Origin: Pleurodeles waltl
Taxonomy: Eukaryota; Chordata; Amphibia; Caudata; Salamandridae
Length of the DNA: 64,000 nucleotides
Direction: 5' to 3'
Assembly: GCF_031143425.1 (NCBI RefSeq)
Contig: NC_090438.1
Coordinates: 757,791,823-757,855,822, forward strand
Position numbers and translations under genes: made by a program
The notes under the pieces: generated by a model
Told to the model about the DNA's origin: nothing
What the model saw: only the letters and a program-made list of their open reading frames with translations
The model's database searches: none
Part shown: in pieces, positions 45,880 through 55,887 of the stretch
How positions within the stretch are numbered: the first letter of the stretch is position 1
Layout of the letters: each line of letters opens with the position of its first letter

Positions 45880-46480
45880 TATAGATCTCACCAGGACTAT
45901 CGGCAGCTGCTGCTCAAACCATCAGACTAATACAAAACTTCTTTATAATACCTCAAGGTCTTTATCAATTTAACGTTCTTCCTTTTGGACTTGGCGGATG
46001 CCCAACCACATTACAATAGTTCATGGATCACCTGTTACAACCTTATAGTGCTTTAATTTCTTGGTACCTGGATGACATCATAGTCTTTAACCCAATGAAC
46101 AAAGACATTGTGCAAAATCTTAAAACCATTCTCACTACCATAGGACAGGAAGGCCTCAGCCAATCCTGCAAACGTTTTAGTTGCCCAGTAAGTCAGATTT
46201 TAGGAAACAGGCAAAAAAGCCAGAAGAAGATACGATTGCAGCAATTCAAAATATAATCATACTGACCACAAACAAAGAAGTTAGATCCTTTTTAGGGTTT
46301 ATTGGTTATTATCCTTTCCTCTTGTGATAGGGCAACATCACTCACAGGGTTATTTAAGAAAAAAATCCCATCCAGAGAATAGTGGGCCTGAACTCAACAG
46401 GACTTTCTTTGATTTGAAGTCAACTATCAAAAGGATCTGTCCTTCCATGCTCAGATATTTTCTAGCCTTTCATACTCCAC
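45880..46480 (+). pseudogene. Ty3/gypsy-type reverse transcriptase fragment
   Basis: Read across frames, the plus strand gives LYQFNVLPFGLGGCPTTLQ, then FMDHLLQPYSALISWYLDDI with the paired catalytic aspartates, then a histidine-loop helix and, after a frameshift, EVRSFLGFIGYYP near 46280. This is the order of Ty3/gypsy polymerase with the start of the connection. The first catalytic aspartate block and the RNase H are missing or unreadable. It begins just after element Y, but no gag, protease or integrase is attached. Confidence 0.65.
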
Positions 46481-47387
46481 ATTGAGGAGCAGGGATATTC
46501 TCTCAACAGTTCCCTGATTGAATATATCCCATTGTGCTTGCCAGTAGAGAGCTGTTATCGCTTGAGTTAGCCTATGTTACTTGCATATAAAAATAAAAAG
46601 TGCATTTAAATGGGCTGTTGGCACACTGAGCTATTTCTTACTGGGTTTTTATTTCACTATTGTTAATATTTCACAAGGACCCCAACATCAAGGGTTTTAG
46701 CCTAACAACCTTTTTTAATTTTCAGTGACTCGTGCTTGGCACTTTCATGGGAAACATGGATTACCCATTCCCAAAGTACCTAAGCTCGGCACTACCCTAT
46801 TGACAGGGCTTGTTGGGTGGGGTATATTTCATGGTTTCATGCGGGCAAGACGAAGATGGTACTATTTCAGCCACTGCCATCATTCTGAGCCCCACATTGA
46901 GCACACTGGAGAGAGATAACATTACCAGGATGAGAAGATCAATATGTGCCCAGATTTGGCAATTGGATATCCAGGACCTCAGTGAAGTTCATCTCTCCAC
47001 CAAAGAATCAGGGAGATGGTTAGAAGATGCTGACTCACTGAAAGTAAAGGGATCTCTACCTGTGTTGGTTCCCAGGCAGGTAAGGCAGGAGTAATGGATC
47101 GAGCAGGAGCTGACCTTTACCCTCATAGTGCAGGATAATTTTTAACTATTCACTAGAATGTTTCCTGCAGAAACAATTGCAGGACCAGTGGACACAATAC
47201 ATCCTTCCTTGAATAGCCAAGTGAGGAAAATAAGCTGAAGACATTCTAAAGGTGGATGAGCTAGACACAATACACAGGATTTTGGCACCAAACAGCACTC
47301 TAGAAGGCAAACCAGGACAAGACATGTACCTCTATGCCCGAAATTCACTGGGTTAGGAGCACTTCCTCTAGTCCCCTGAAAATACAT
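46481..47387. other. No gene recognised
   Basis: Two overlapping plus-strand frames (46725-46919 and 46810-47094) have no recognisable domain. The sequence may be further degraded retroelement but nothing supports a name. Confidence 0.4.
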
Positions 47388-48640
47388 TATTAGAAACTGG
47401 GTTTCTGGTTGGCAGAGGTATGCACCCTGTTCAAACACGAACCACAATCCCAGTCAGGGTAAATCAGTTATAAATTAAACTGTGCTCATGTTCTGGTAGC
47501 TTGGCACAGAGCAGTCAGGCCCAACTTAAAAGCAAAAGTGTAAAGTATTTGTGCAACACTTCAAACAGTAAAGAAAAAACTGCACAAAGACTCCACACCT
47601 AGTTTGGAAAATAGAGCTTACTTTTATGACTAAAACAAGGCCAAAACAACAAAAAAAACAATAAGTATAAGTCAAGATACAAATTTTTAAAGATTTAAAT
47701 ACAATATAGTGCTTAAATCGATAAAGCACCACCCGGGGCTATCAGGTCACAGTAGAAAGTTCAGGCCGAACGTGAGGATACAGTCACAGACAAGTTCTGT
47801 TGAAATTTTACCTTCTCAGAATTGAGCCAAGAGTCCCGTTCATGGGGAAGAAGTTTGCCAGGAACAAGAAGAGCATTGCTGATCCGCGGGCGCAAATAGT
47901 CAGCCGGGCCTCGTAGATGGGCAGACTGGGACTTCGCAATCACAAGCCGCAACGCTTGCTGTGCGAAGAGACAAACTTGCAGTAGCTTGCACAGATTCTC
48001 CATGCGGGCGGCACAGTTCTGGTGAGAGCCTACCCGTTCAGTGTCACGAAGATCAGGAGGCAAGCCCTTAAAGTCACTCTGATTCGGAGTTGGAGAGTTT
48101 CAGTTCCAGTCCTTTACACTACCAGGCAACAGGCAGAAGGTCAGGACAACAGAGCAGGAGTCCAGCAGAATGACAGTCCTTTCAGCAACACAGCAGTCCT
48201 TCTTCCTAGCAGAGTATTCACAGGTTCAAATGGGTACTGAGTTGGTACGGCCAGAAGTTAAGTTCTTATACCCAGTGGTGCCTTTGAAGTCAGGGAGTCC
48301 TTGCTCTGGATACAGACTCACTATGGGGAGTTATGCAGCCCTTTATGTGGGATCAGGCCACAGCCCATTAGGTGTATATGGAAACTAGGAAGCTATGAAT
48401 GCCAGTGTTGCTCCATTTTCCCTTATGGAGTGTGCTTATGGTTTTTATCTCAGTGGTACTCCTGCTGCCTTGTAGAAAGTCTGACTTGTCCAGATTATCT
48501 AACTTGCATTAGTCCTCTTGGTTACTTGTGAACCCCTGCTTGCAGATGCAAAGGAGATAAAAACCTGTTGTCCCTTCCTGATTCGGCCTGTTTCCTGCAG
48601 TTAATACATGACTGCCCGCCCTTCTGACATTCAGTATGTG
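47388..48640 (-). mobile_element. TG...CA-type element U (relative of V), boundaries partly uncertain
   Basis: The left edge, TATTAGAAACTGGGTTTCTGG, and the following 250 bases align with the reverse complement of the end of element V: shared phrases include GTAAAGTATTTGTGCAAC and AAAGACTCCACA. The expected other end (complement of V's start) is not found, so the right boundary, set before the DIRS remnant, is approximate. No coding frame is seen. Confidence 0.5.
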
Positions 48641-48664
48641 AAGAACTCTTATGCTTGTGATTTT

Positions 48665-49380
48665 GGTTGTAGGAAAGAGCAGATAGTTTAGTTTGGCCGA
48701 CATGAAAATGTGAACAGACTTTCGGCAGAAATTGTGGATTTATCCTCAATATCATTGATCCTTGTGTCTGCAAACAAGGTTCTTGTTTTGTGAGTGCTTG
48801 CAATTCACTAACACTTTGCAAAAAAAGTGATTGGATGGCAATCAGGAACACTAGCTTGAGCGTTAGGCATTTGAGTACTGCCTTATGCATAAGATCTAAC
48901 GGTCACCTGTTAGCAGGAGGTATAAGGTTTTATAGTGGTGTGGGTGCTGACCTTGGTGAAGCTACTTTCTTTGCTCTTTCTATGAATCTCTTGATTACCC
49001 GAGTGTTGAAGAAAACTCTTCCTATAACATTCCTTGTGTAATAGGTCTCCATAGTTGAGGTATACTTTTAGTGAGGCTTATGAAAGGCTCTCATGTAGCA
49101 GGTGTGTGAGGTACCTAACAATAGCCGTGTCCTGTGTCCAACTGCCCCTAGAGTCTCATCTGTATCATTCTGCGGTGTAGCATTTTTGCATGGTATACCT
49201 TCTGGCTTCTTTTATGACTTCCATGGATCTCTAGGGGAGTCCTAGGTCACCAAACTCTAGGTTTTCAGAATTATGCCCCAAGGCTGCAGGAGAGCAGGTT
49301 CCAGGTATCTTGTTCCTTTGTACTGTCAACAAGGCTTGATGAGCTTGTAGTTTCATTACTCTGTCCTTTACCATTTCAAC
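48665..49380 (-). pseudogene. DIRS copy G tyrosine recombinase, N-terminal half
   Basis: The N-terminal part near 49000 reads FFNTRVIKRFIERAKKVASP, and the frame 48890-48522 continues LKCLTLKLVFLIAIQSLFLQ, SVSELQALTK and FLPKVCSHFHVGQTK. These are the blocks around the first catalytic arginine. The arginine itself, found as RVSEL in copy A, is serine here (QSVSEL), and two extra residues precede it. The H-x-x-R and tyrosine boxes are missing. The enzyme is dead. Confidence 0.65.
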
Positions 49381-49384
49381 CAGA

Positions 49385-49660
49385 TCAGAGAAGCAGGTCT
49401 GTCTGGGTCACTGAGGTGCGATTATAATTAGTGTGATGCACTTGTCTAACACCCACATGATCAGCAAAATTGGTAGAAAAGAGTATGCAATTTTTCCTGA
49501 CCAGTCTACCAACAGGGTATTCAACAGCCACTGATGGTGTGGGTACATAGATGCAAAGATGTGGCATTTTGCATTCTTTTGGGTTGGAAAAAGATTGATT
49601 CCACTTGGGTGATTTGGCTCTATTGTGCCCCATAGGGAAAATAACAGAATCTACTTGCAC
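49385..49660 (-). pseudogene. DIRS copy G spacer between RNase H and recombinase
   Basis: The frame reads WNQSFSNPKECKMPHLCIYV and PVGRLVRKNCILFSTNFADH, matching in two frames the conserved IDLFATP...NAKC...AYAFPP spacer of DIRS elements. It is joined directly to gag-like sequence on its upstream side near 49660. Confidence 0.6.
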
Positions 49661-49679
49661 ACTGCCCTTTCATATAGGA

Positions 49680-50830
49680 GGGTCCTTGGATACATGTTTG
49701 CATCTGCACCGTGGGCATTACAAGTTTAGCTGTGGCTGACTCCATTAAGGCCTTTGGCTCCTGGTCCAGGATGCTGTGAAGCACTGGGAAAAAAATGTTT
49801 TGTTTCCTCTGGGATGGCAGCAAGGTCTCCATAGGTGTCCATGGCCCTCTTAACCAGGGAGTTGTACACAGCAAAGTCTTCGGGAGAGAAGATATGGAAA
49901 GGCATGTGTCCAACCCTTTTTCAAAGGAGTCCACCCCTCCTTTGTTGTTTCGAGATCATGAAAAAAGCCTGGCTCAACATGACCTTCTTCCAGGTCCCAT
50001 CCTCATGGAAGATTTCCTCTTCCACCCCCTGTCAGAATTCTGGTGATGTTGGAGTCTCTAGCTCTGTGTGCTCCTGTTCCAGGACCCTCCCCCTCAGAGG
50101 CTTTAGTAGGATTTGGAATCCCTTCGTCCTTCTCATAAGGGCTTTGATCTCAGCCGCACAGTCTACATTTTGTCCTTTCAAGTTCAGAGCTTTTTGTTCA
50201 GCACTGAGGCTTCTTTCTCCTAAGGCTTCCATGCACCTTATCCCCTTTTGGAGTTGAGGCTGGTTCCAAGACTTTCCATTTCAACCCATGGTATTCTCCG
50301 TTTATGCTTGCCCTTGATCACTGAAGGTTTAGGTGTCATTGATGGTTTAGGTCTTTTGGTAACACTGAAGAACTAAGTCTTAGGAATTTGGCTCTTCCGC
50401 ACTGTGCTCTTTTGGTGCTACCAGTGCCTTTCAGCATCTTCTTCGATGCTTTCTCCTCTGTTTCGAAGACTTTCTTGGGTCCGATTCTTCTCCTTGCTCC
50501 ACATCTGTTTCTTCAATGTTCTTGTCACTCCACAGCCTTGGATCTCTCAGCAAGGTTTTCTACTGTGACTATGTTATAGAACAGTGTGCCCACTTCTGCT
50601 TCTCTCTTATCTTCAGGGTCTTGGGAAGGAACTCTGCATGTGAGTCACACACTTAACAGCTGGGTACTGTGGCAAACTAAGGTTGCAAACCTGGTGGCAA
50701 CCCTTCTGGGTGAACTTGTGGTGCGCTCCGGGCAGAACCAAAAGAGGTATGCTTCATTTCCGATGTTCAATCTCAGACCCACATGATCAATGTTCTTTTA
50801 TTGAAGAAAAAAAAATCCACCTTCCTTCAG
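49680..50830 (-). pseudogene. Probable DIRS copy G gag remnant
   Basis: Minus-strand frames 49934-49620 and 50232-50032 read ALMESATAKLVMPTVQMQTC and AAEIKALMRRTKGFQILLKP. They are helical, of gag-like composition and in the right place, but no motif is diagnostic. The zinc knuckle is not visible. The call depends on position between a DIRS spacer and the probable 5' end. Confidence 0.35.
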
Positions 50831-52527
50831 TGTTAACTTTACTCCTTTGAGGTAAGTCATCCAATTTGTAGTGCCCTTAAGATTTTTTTTTTTTAATGAT
50901 GATCCATCAATGGAACTTCAATTTCAGTTCTCCAACAACTTCTGTACCCTCTGCTAGGCTTTCAGAACCAATAGCAGAAAAAGAAAATATGAAGATGACT
51001 AGCACACAGAAGGGCTTCTGTGTCATATGTCTGATGTTACAAAGACGAACTGACACAAAAAAAAACAAAAAAAACAGGGCCTACAAGAGACAATCCCGGA
51101 CGAAACACTAGATGGTGGAATGATGCACAGCATCTGAATCCAGGAACAAACATGTACTGCAAACCCCTATACAATATAGGCCAAGAAATGTGGATAAAGA
51201 AAGAAAGCAGAGATACAAAGACAAGCAGTAAAATCTAGGTATAATCGGAAAGAAAATACCATATTACTTGTAATTCAAGGCAATCATCCTAAAAGGATCC
51301 TACCAGTCTGTCTTGCTTCCTACCAGAACTAGCCAGAGATGCAAAAAAGGCGTGATGCTCCATACATCAGAAGACAGTGAAGGAAGCATCCAGTACGTTC
51401 TGGCTCCAAGGATGCTTATCAACCTCCCCAGAGGCCTTTACAATGCATAAACTGTGCAAGCCAAAATCTAAAATTAGTCTTGTTCAAGTATGCAACTATT
51501 TTAATACTCATGATGGCCACAAAGTAGCTACTAGAAATTGAGGCCAGGAAACACAGGAAATATATCTACAAATAGATATGCTTTGGTTCTTCATTTTATA
51601 TCCTTTCATTGTGCTTACTATTTCCAATATTTTGGTGACCTTGGCTATCATTCTGGTGCTTGTGTTTTGTTCTAGGCTAGACCACAGTAAAGACCTTTAG
51701 TATGAAAACTATATTGCATGTATGCGCGGCAAGCAAGGTGACGAGACTAGGGAAAATCACAAACTATTTGTAGGGCTGATCCCAAAAGAACTTACTTACC
51801 TTTAGCAAACATTTCAGGTGGATGACAGAGGAATCCTCATTTTACAGATTATTCACCCAGGTTTCAAACTGGTCCAGAAAGCCTTTCCCAAGCAACAGTT
51901 CTTAAGTCTGCAAGGTGTAATCATGTGGCTCCATTAATCCGGCCATGACACTGGAATGTACTTGAAGAAATCCAGCACTCTGGCATCCGTTCCTGTACTT
52001 TTTCCTGAACCTCATCGATATGCATGGAAAGGAACAGTAAAACCAACAAACAAATGTAGCACATAAAATGTTTGCATAACCTGTGACCACATTAGTCATG
52101 GCATAAACTCCCCAGGGGAGCAGGTTGGGTGGTAAGGAATCGGTGAGAAGATTAAGTATCCACCAAAGATATTGTTGTTGGACATAAGTACATTTTTCTT
52201 CTGATGGATACATTTTTCTGCAGTTCTCTCCTTATGTGCAAGTCATAAAGCAAAACCTCCCTCGGTGGAGTGATGTAGTAGAATGGGTTACCAAAAGAAG
52301 TCATGCAACATAGCCTTTGGAAAAGTACCCAATACTGCATGCCTGGGATGTGAGGCAGTAGTGTTTGGCAAAAGTATTAAAAGAAGGACTTTAAAATGGG
52401 TAAAGGCAAAGTTGATTTGATTGCTTCAACTGCTTTACATACTACAGTTGTAATCTATTCTGTTCTATTATTGCGTTTGTGTAAAGTGCATGGCTACCCA
52501 GAGGCCTCCCAGTGGTGAACTTTTAAC
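50831..52527. other. No repeat recognised; possible degraded exon-like stretch at its end
   Basis: AT-rich sequence. On the minus strand 52213-51802 reads MAGLMEPHDYTLQT, stop, ELLLGKGFLDQFETWVNNL, stop, NEDSSVIHLKCLLK and then GTAAGT (51796-51801), all in one frame. The composition is protein-like and a perfect donor follows, but two stops interrupt it and I recognise no family. It could be a dead exon, an old retrocopy or chance. Confidence 0.3.
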
Positions 52528-53350
52528 TCAGAAAGCTGACATGAAGTTTGTACCTCTGTCGGAAACCACCTCCTTAGGGAAACCCTTGGTGATAAAAATA
52601 TGAATCGGGGCCTTGGCTACTGCCGGGACAGTAGTTGACCTAAGGGGAATTGCTGCAGGGTATCTGGTAGCATGATCCACTACTACCAGTATGTACTGGT
52701 TCCCCGCGGTTGTGGGTGGCTCAAGTGGACCCACAATGTCCACACCAACCCTTTCAAAAGGAACCCCCACCACAGGAAGCTGCATGGGGGGTGGGGGGGG
52801 GGGGGGGGGGCTTTGGATGGACACCTGTCTTGCCACCTGCTTCACAGGTGCCACAGGAGCTACAAAACTCATTCACTTTCTGGGACATATTGGGCCAATA
52901 AAAGTGGTTGACAAGTCTACTCCACGTTTTGGCCTGTCCCAAATGCCCAGTTAAGGGGATGTCATGGGCCAATGTGAGGATAAACTCTAAACTCCTGAGG
53001 TACTACCACTCTCCTAGTGGCACCAGGTTTGGGATCTCTAGCCTCAGTGTAAAGTAGTTCAACATCGCAACAGACCCTATGGGAGCCATTGACATCTATC
53101 TCCCATCTCTTGTGCAGCAGCTTGCTGCCTCAGGCCTTCAAGAGTAGGACAAGTCTTTCACTGAGGGTTTTCCTGGGCCCAAGAGCTCTAACTGATAAGG
53201 CTCCAAGCTCCATGGACTCCGTTCACTCAGGAGATAAGGCATCTTCCTGGGAAGAAAGGTCTTGTTTCTTTTGCTGTTCGGAGGCTGGTCCCCCAATCCT
53301 CTTACCTTTTCTCTTGGAAGGTTGGGCCATTAGTCCAGGCTCCAAAACTT
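52528..53350 (-). pseudogene. Ty3/gypsy-type integrase fragment
   Basis: The zinc-binding part (52972-52840) has H in AHDIPLTGHLGQAKTW and cysteines in FCSSCGTCEAGGKTG. The core (52770-52528) has VGVDIVGPLEPPTTAGNQYI with the first catalytic aspartate and VVSDRGTNFMSAF with the second; the glutamate lies beyond the break. Upstream, DPKPGATRRVVVPQEF fits the end of the RNase H/integrase linker. An 18-G homopolymer between the two parts puts them out of frame. It would have inserted the DNA copy of the element. It is on the opposite strand from the gypsy polymerase at 45880, so the two are not one element. Confidence 0.7.
52793..52810 (+). repeat. 18-base G homopolymer
   Basis: An uninterrupted run of 18 G, preceded by GGGGGGT, lies in the dead integrase. 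It is prone to length change and may form G-quadruplex structure. Confidence 0.85.
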
Positions 53351-53370
53351 CTTTGCTGTGCTTTGCTTTT

Positions 53371-53371
<1 letters not shown>

Positions 53372-53402
<31 letters not shown>
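53372..53402. repeat. (CA)n microsatellite
   Basis: About 15 CA units in a row. Confidence 0.9.
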
Positions 53403-53404
<2 letters not shown>

Positions 53405-53979
53405 TTACCATCCTTGTGAGGACTATATGTGGATACCTGCCTTGTGGGGACTAACCTTTCCCAATGTTTTTAAAATATACTAATAACATAAAAATGTTTT
53501 TTTTTAAATCATGATATAGGATCCTGCTTCAAATTTGCAAATATATTGTTATTTAATTGCGCGCACAGAACCATCCTTGTGGGGACTTGAATATGTGCTA
53601 CCATCCTTGTAAGGACCTAGTCCATAATATTATTTTTGATTGTACACGGTCAAAGGCATGTGGCTTAATGTTTATTTTATCAACAATATACACAAACAGC
53701 ATTATAATATTTTCATATATGAATTGCAACAAATATACTAGGGGTGTACACAAGAGACAGATTGTGTTAAGGTGTTAGAAAATCTCATATCATAATTGCA
53801 GAAAGGCATTTACAACTTCATTTAGCATATTTATTAGTGTTCAAAACCTTTGGAGATAAGGGAACTAATACAAAGAAATTAACACATGGAACCAAGGAAC
53901 ATGGTCAAGTGGAACCCAGAACTTGATTAGCTGCTTATGTGTTTTCCAATACAGCTATTAGACTACACCCCTCTAGGAA
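53403..53979. other. Sequence with scattered CCATCCTTGTGGGGAC motifs
   Basis: TACCATCCTTGTGAGGAC (near 53406), CTTGTGGGGAC (near 53440), ACCATCCTTGTGGGGAC (near 53571) and TACCATCCTTGTAAGGAC (near 53600) are four copies of one motif. Its reverse complement, GTCCCCACAAGGATGG, resembles the core of the 39-bp satellite that follows. No gene is seen. Confidence 0.5.
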
Positions 53980-55365
53980 TGCATGTAATGTAAAAGTCTG
54001 CATGGGGGTAGTATTGAATGATGCCAACAGAGGTGGTATGTCGTCACTGCACTGGGGTTGTGGGTGGTAATATCAATAGAGGACTTATGTAAAGACAGTA
54101 GCACTAGAATCTGTATAGAGTTGGGGTCATCAGCTGTGATGAAAGTTCCCACCAAGGTATAATGTGCAGATACGTTTATTGACGTCACCACAGAACAGGT
54201 ATATGATTACAGGAGTCCTCACAGAGATATTATGTAAATGTAATCATGTCCAGGTTCCCACAGAGATATTGTGAGATTATTGGGATATTCAAATCTCCAT
54301 GGTTAGTGCATGACGATGATTGTGTTCAATTCCCAACCAAAATAGTGTGTAAAGGCAAAGCTGAAACCCCCATAAAGAGAATGTGAAGCTAATGTTGTTT
54401 AAGTCCAAACAGAGCTTGTGTGTAACTATGCGAATGGTTAAGTATTCACAGACGTGGTATGCTATTATATTTATGTTCAAGTCCACACAGAGGTCGTATG
54501 TAATTATTGAAATGCTCAAGTCCTCACAGAGTGGTATGTTATTATAGTGATGTTCAGGTCCCCACAAAGGTAGTATGTTATCATAGCAATGTTCAAGTCC
54601 CCACATTGATAGTGTGTTATTATGGCGATCTTCAAGTCCCCACAAAGATAGTATGCTATTATAGTGATGCTCATGTTCCCACAAGATATTGTGTTTTTAT
54701 AGTGATGTTCAAGTCTCCACAGAAACACTGAGCGAAGATGAGTGTATTCAAGTCTCCAATGAAATAGTGTGTAAAGACAAAGATTGAACTCCCCTACTGA
54801 GTGTGAAGCTAAGGATGTTCATGTCCAAACAGAGGTTGTGTGTAATTCCAGGAATGCTCAAATTACCACAGAGATGGTATGTTATAATAATGTTCAAGTC
54901 CCCACAAATATAGTGTGTTACTATAGTGTTGTTCAAGTCGCCACAAAGATTGTGTATTATTACAGTGCTGTTCAATTCCCCAAAGAGATAGTGTGCTATA
55001 TTTGTGATGTTCAGGTCCACACAAAGATAGTGTGAGAAGAGGATTGTGATCAAGTCTCCACTGAAAAAGTGTGTAAAGACAAAGCTTAAACTGCCGGAGA
55101 GTGTGAAGCTAATGATGATTAAGTCCAAACAGAGGTTATGTGTAATTGCAGGAATGCTGAATTCAACACAGAGATGGTTTGTTATTATAGTGATGTTCAA
55201 GCCTCCACAAATAAAGTGTGTTATTATAGTGTTGTTCAAGTTACCATAAAGATATTGTGTTATTATAGTGACATTGATGTCCCCACAAAGATAGTGTGCT
55301 ATTAAAGTGATGTTCAAGTCCCCACAGAGATAGTGTATGAAGATGATTGTGTTTAAGTCCCCACT
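53980..55365. repeat. 39-bp satellite array with higher-order structure, block 1
   Basis: The unit is close to GTCCCCACAAAGATAGTGT plus GTTATTATAGTGATGTTCAA (39 bp). It is clearest at 54500-54720 and 55180-55345. A longer composite unit begins with GAAGATGATTGTGTTCAAGT and then GTGTGTAAAGACAAAG; its starts fall at about 54312, 54733, 55034 and 55346 (spacings 421, 301, 312). The long spacing exceeds the short by about 119 bases, close to three monomers. Because 39 is divisible by three, minus-strand frames stay open and spell repeats of CGDLNITIITYYL; I do not regard them as genes. Confidence 0.8.
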
Positions 55366-55870
55366 CCGAGGGTAGATTTTTTTTTGCTGAAAGTCAAACT
55401 GGATGTCTCCCCACTTGTCATAGGCAGCATTTACACCCCTGTCACCAGACTCCTTTCCTGCAGCACCTCTCTACTTCAATAGAAAAACAGGCACAGTACC
55501 CCTGGGTCACAGAAGGCAATTTCAACAGCATCTTAGACACACGGTTAGACAGTTCACACCCTCATCTCCCTGCAACCTCCAGTGTTGCCAGCACTCAGGA
55601 CCTGCCCTCCTGACTCATTTATTTGTCTCTCCAGGATGTGTGGCACTTTCACATTCAGGAGTCAAACTCCACTCCTTCTCCCCAATACAACACTTTTAAG
55701 TTTGCCTGGACAGGATGGTGTGTTCTATTGCCCTCTGCCCGTTGGTTTCCTCTTATGATTACCTGGGTTGGATGGTTTCGGACGACAATCCCATGCTGCT
55801 TTGCTTAGCCTGAGGCAGAGTACCCTCCCCTATTCCCACTTGGCTAATACAGCCTTCGAAGCTGGAGGAC
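55366..55870 (+). pseudogene. LINE (L1/Tx1-type) endonuclease, C-terminal part
   Basis: Two frames (55347-55613 and 55623-55808) read YPWVTEGNFNSILDTRLDSS, then SLQDVWHFHIQESNST and SPQYNTFKF. They match the order GDFN...LD, LxDVWR and S...SRIDY of L1-type endonucleases. The catalytic GDFN aspartate is glycine here (EGNFN). Confidence 0.55.
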
Positions 55871-55887
55871 ACAGCCTTCAGATGCAC

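Larger units (their letters stand above)
48650..50830 (-). mobile_element. DIRS-like retrotransposon copy G without reverse transcriptase
   Basis: On the minus strand, gag-like sequence (50830-49680) is followed directly by the spacer that normally follows RNase H (49660-49385), then by recombinase (49380-48665). Reverse transcriptase and RNase H are absent. The 5' and 3' terminal repeats are not recognised. The family is closer to D than to A. Confidence 0.55.

Noticed and set aside
45880..53350. One Ty3/gypsy provirus spanning the polymerase and integrase fragments
   Set aside because: The fragments are on opposite strands with unrelated elements between, so they are separate remnants.
53980..55365. 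Regular short repeats resembling a CRISPR array
   Set aside because: The repeats are contiguous 39-bp satellite monomers without unique spacers, in a vertebrate genome, with no cas genes.
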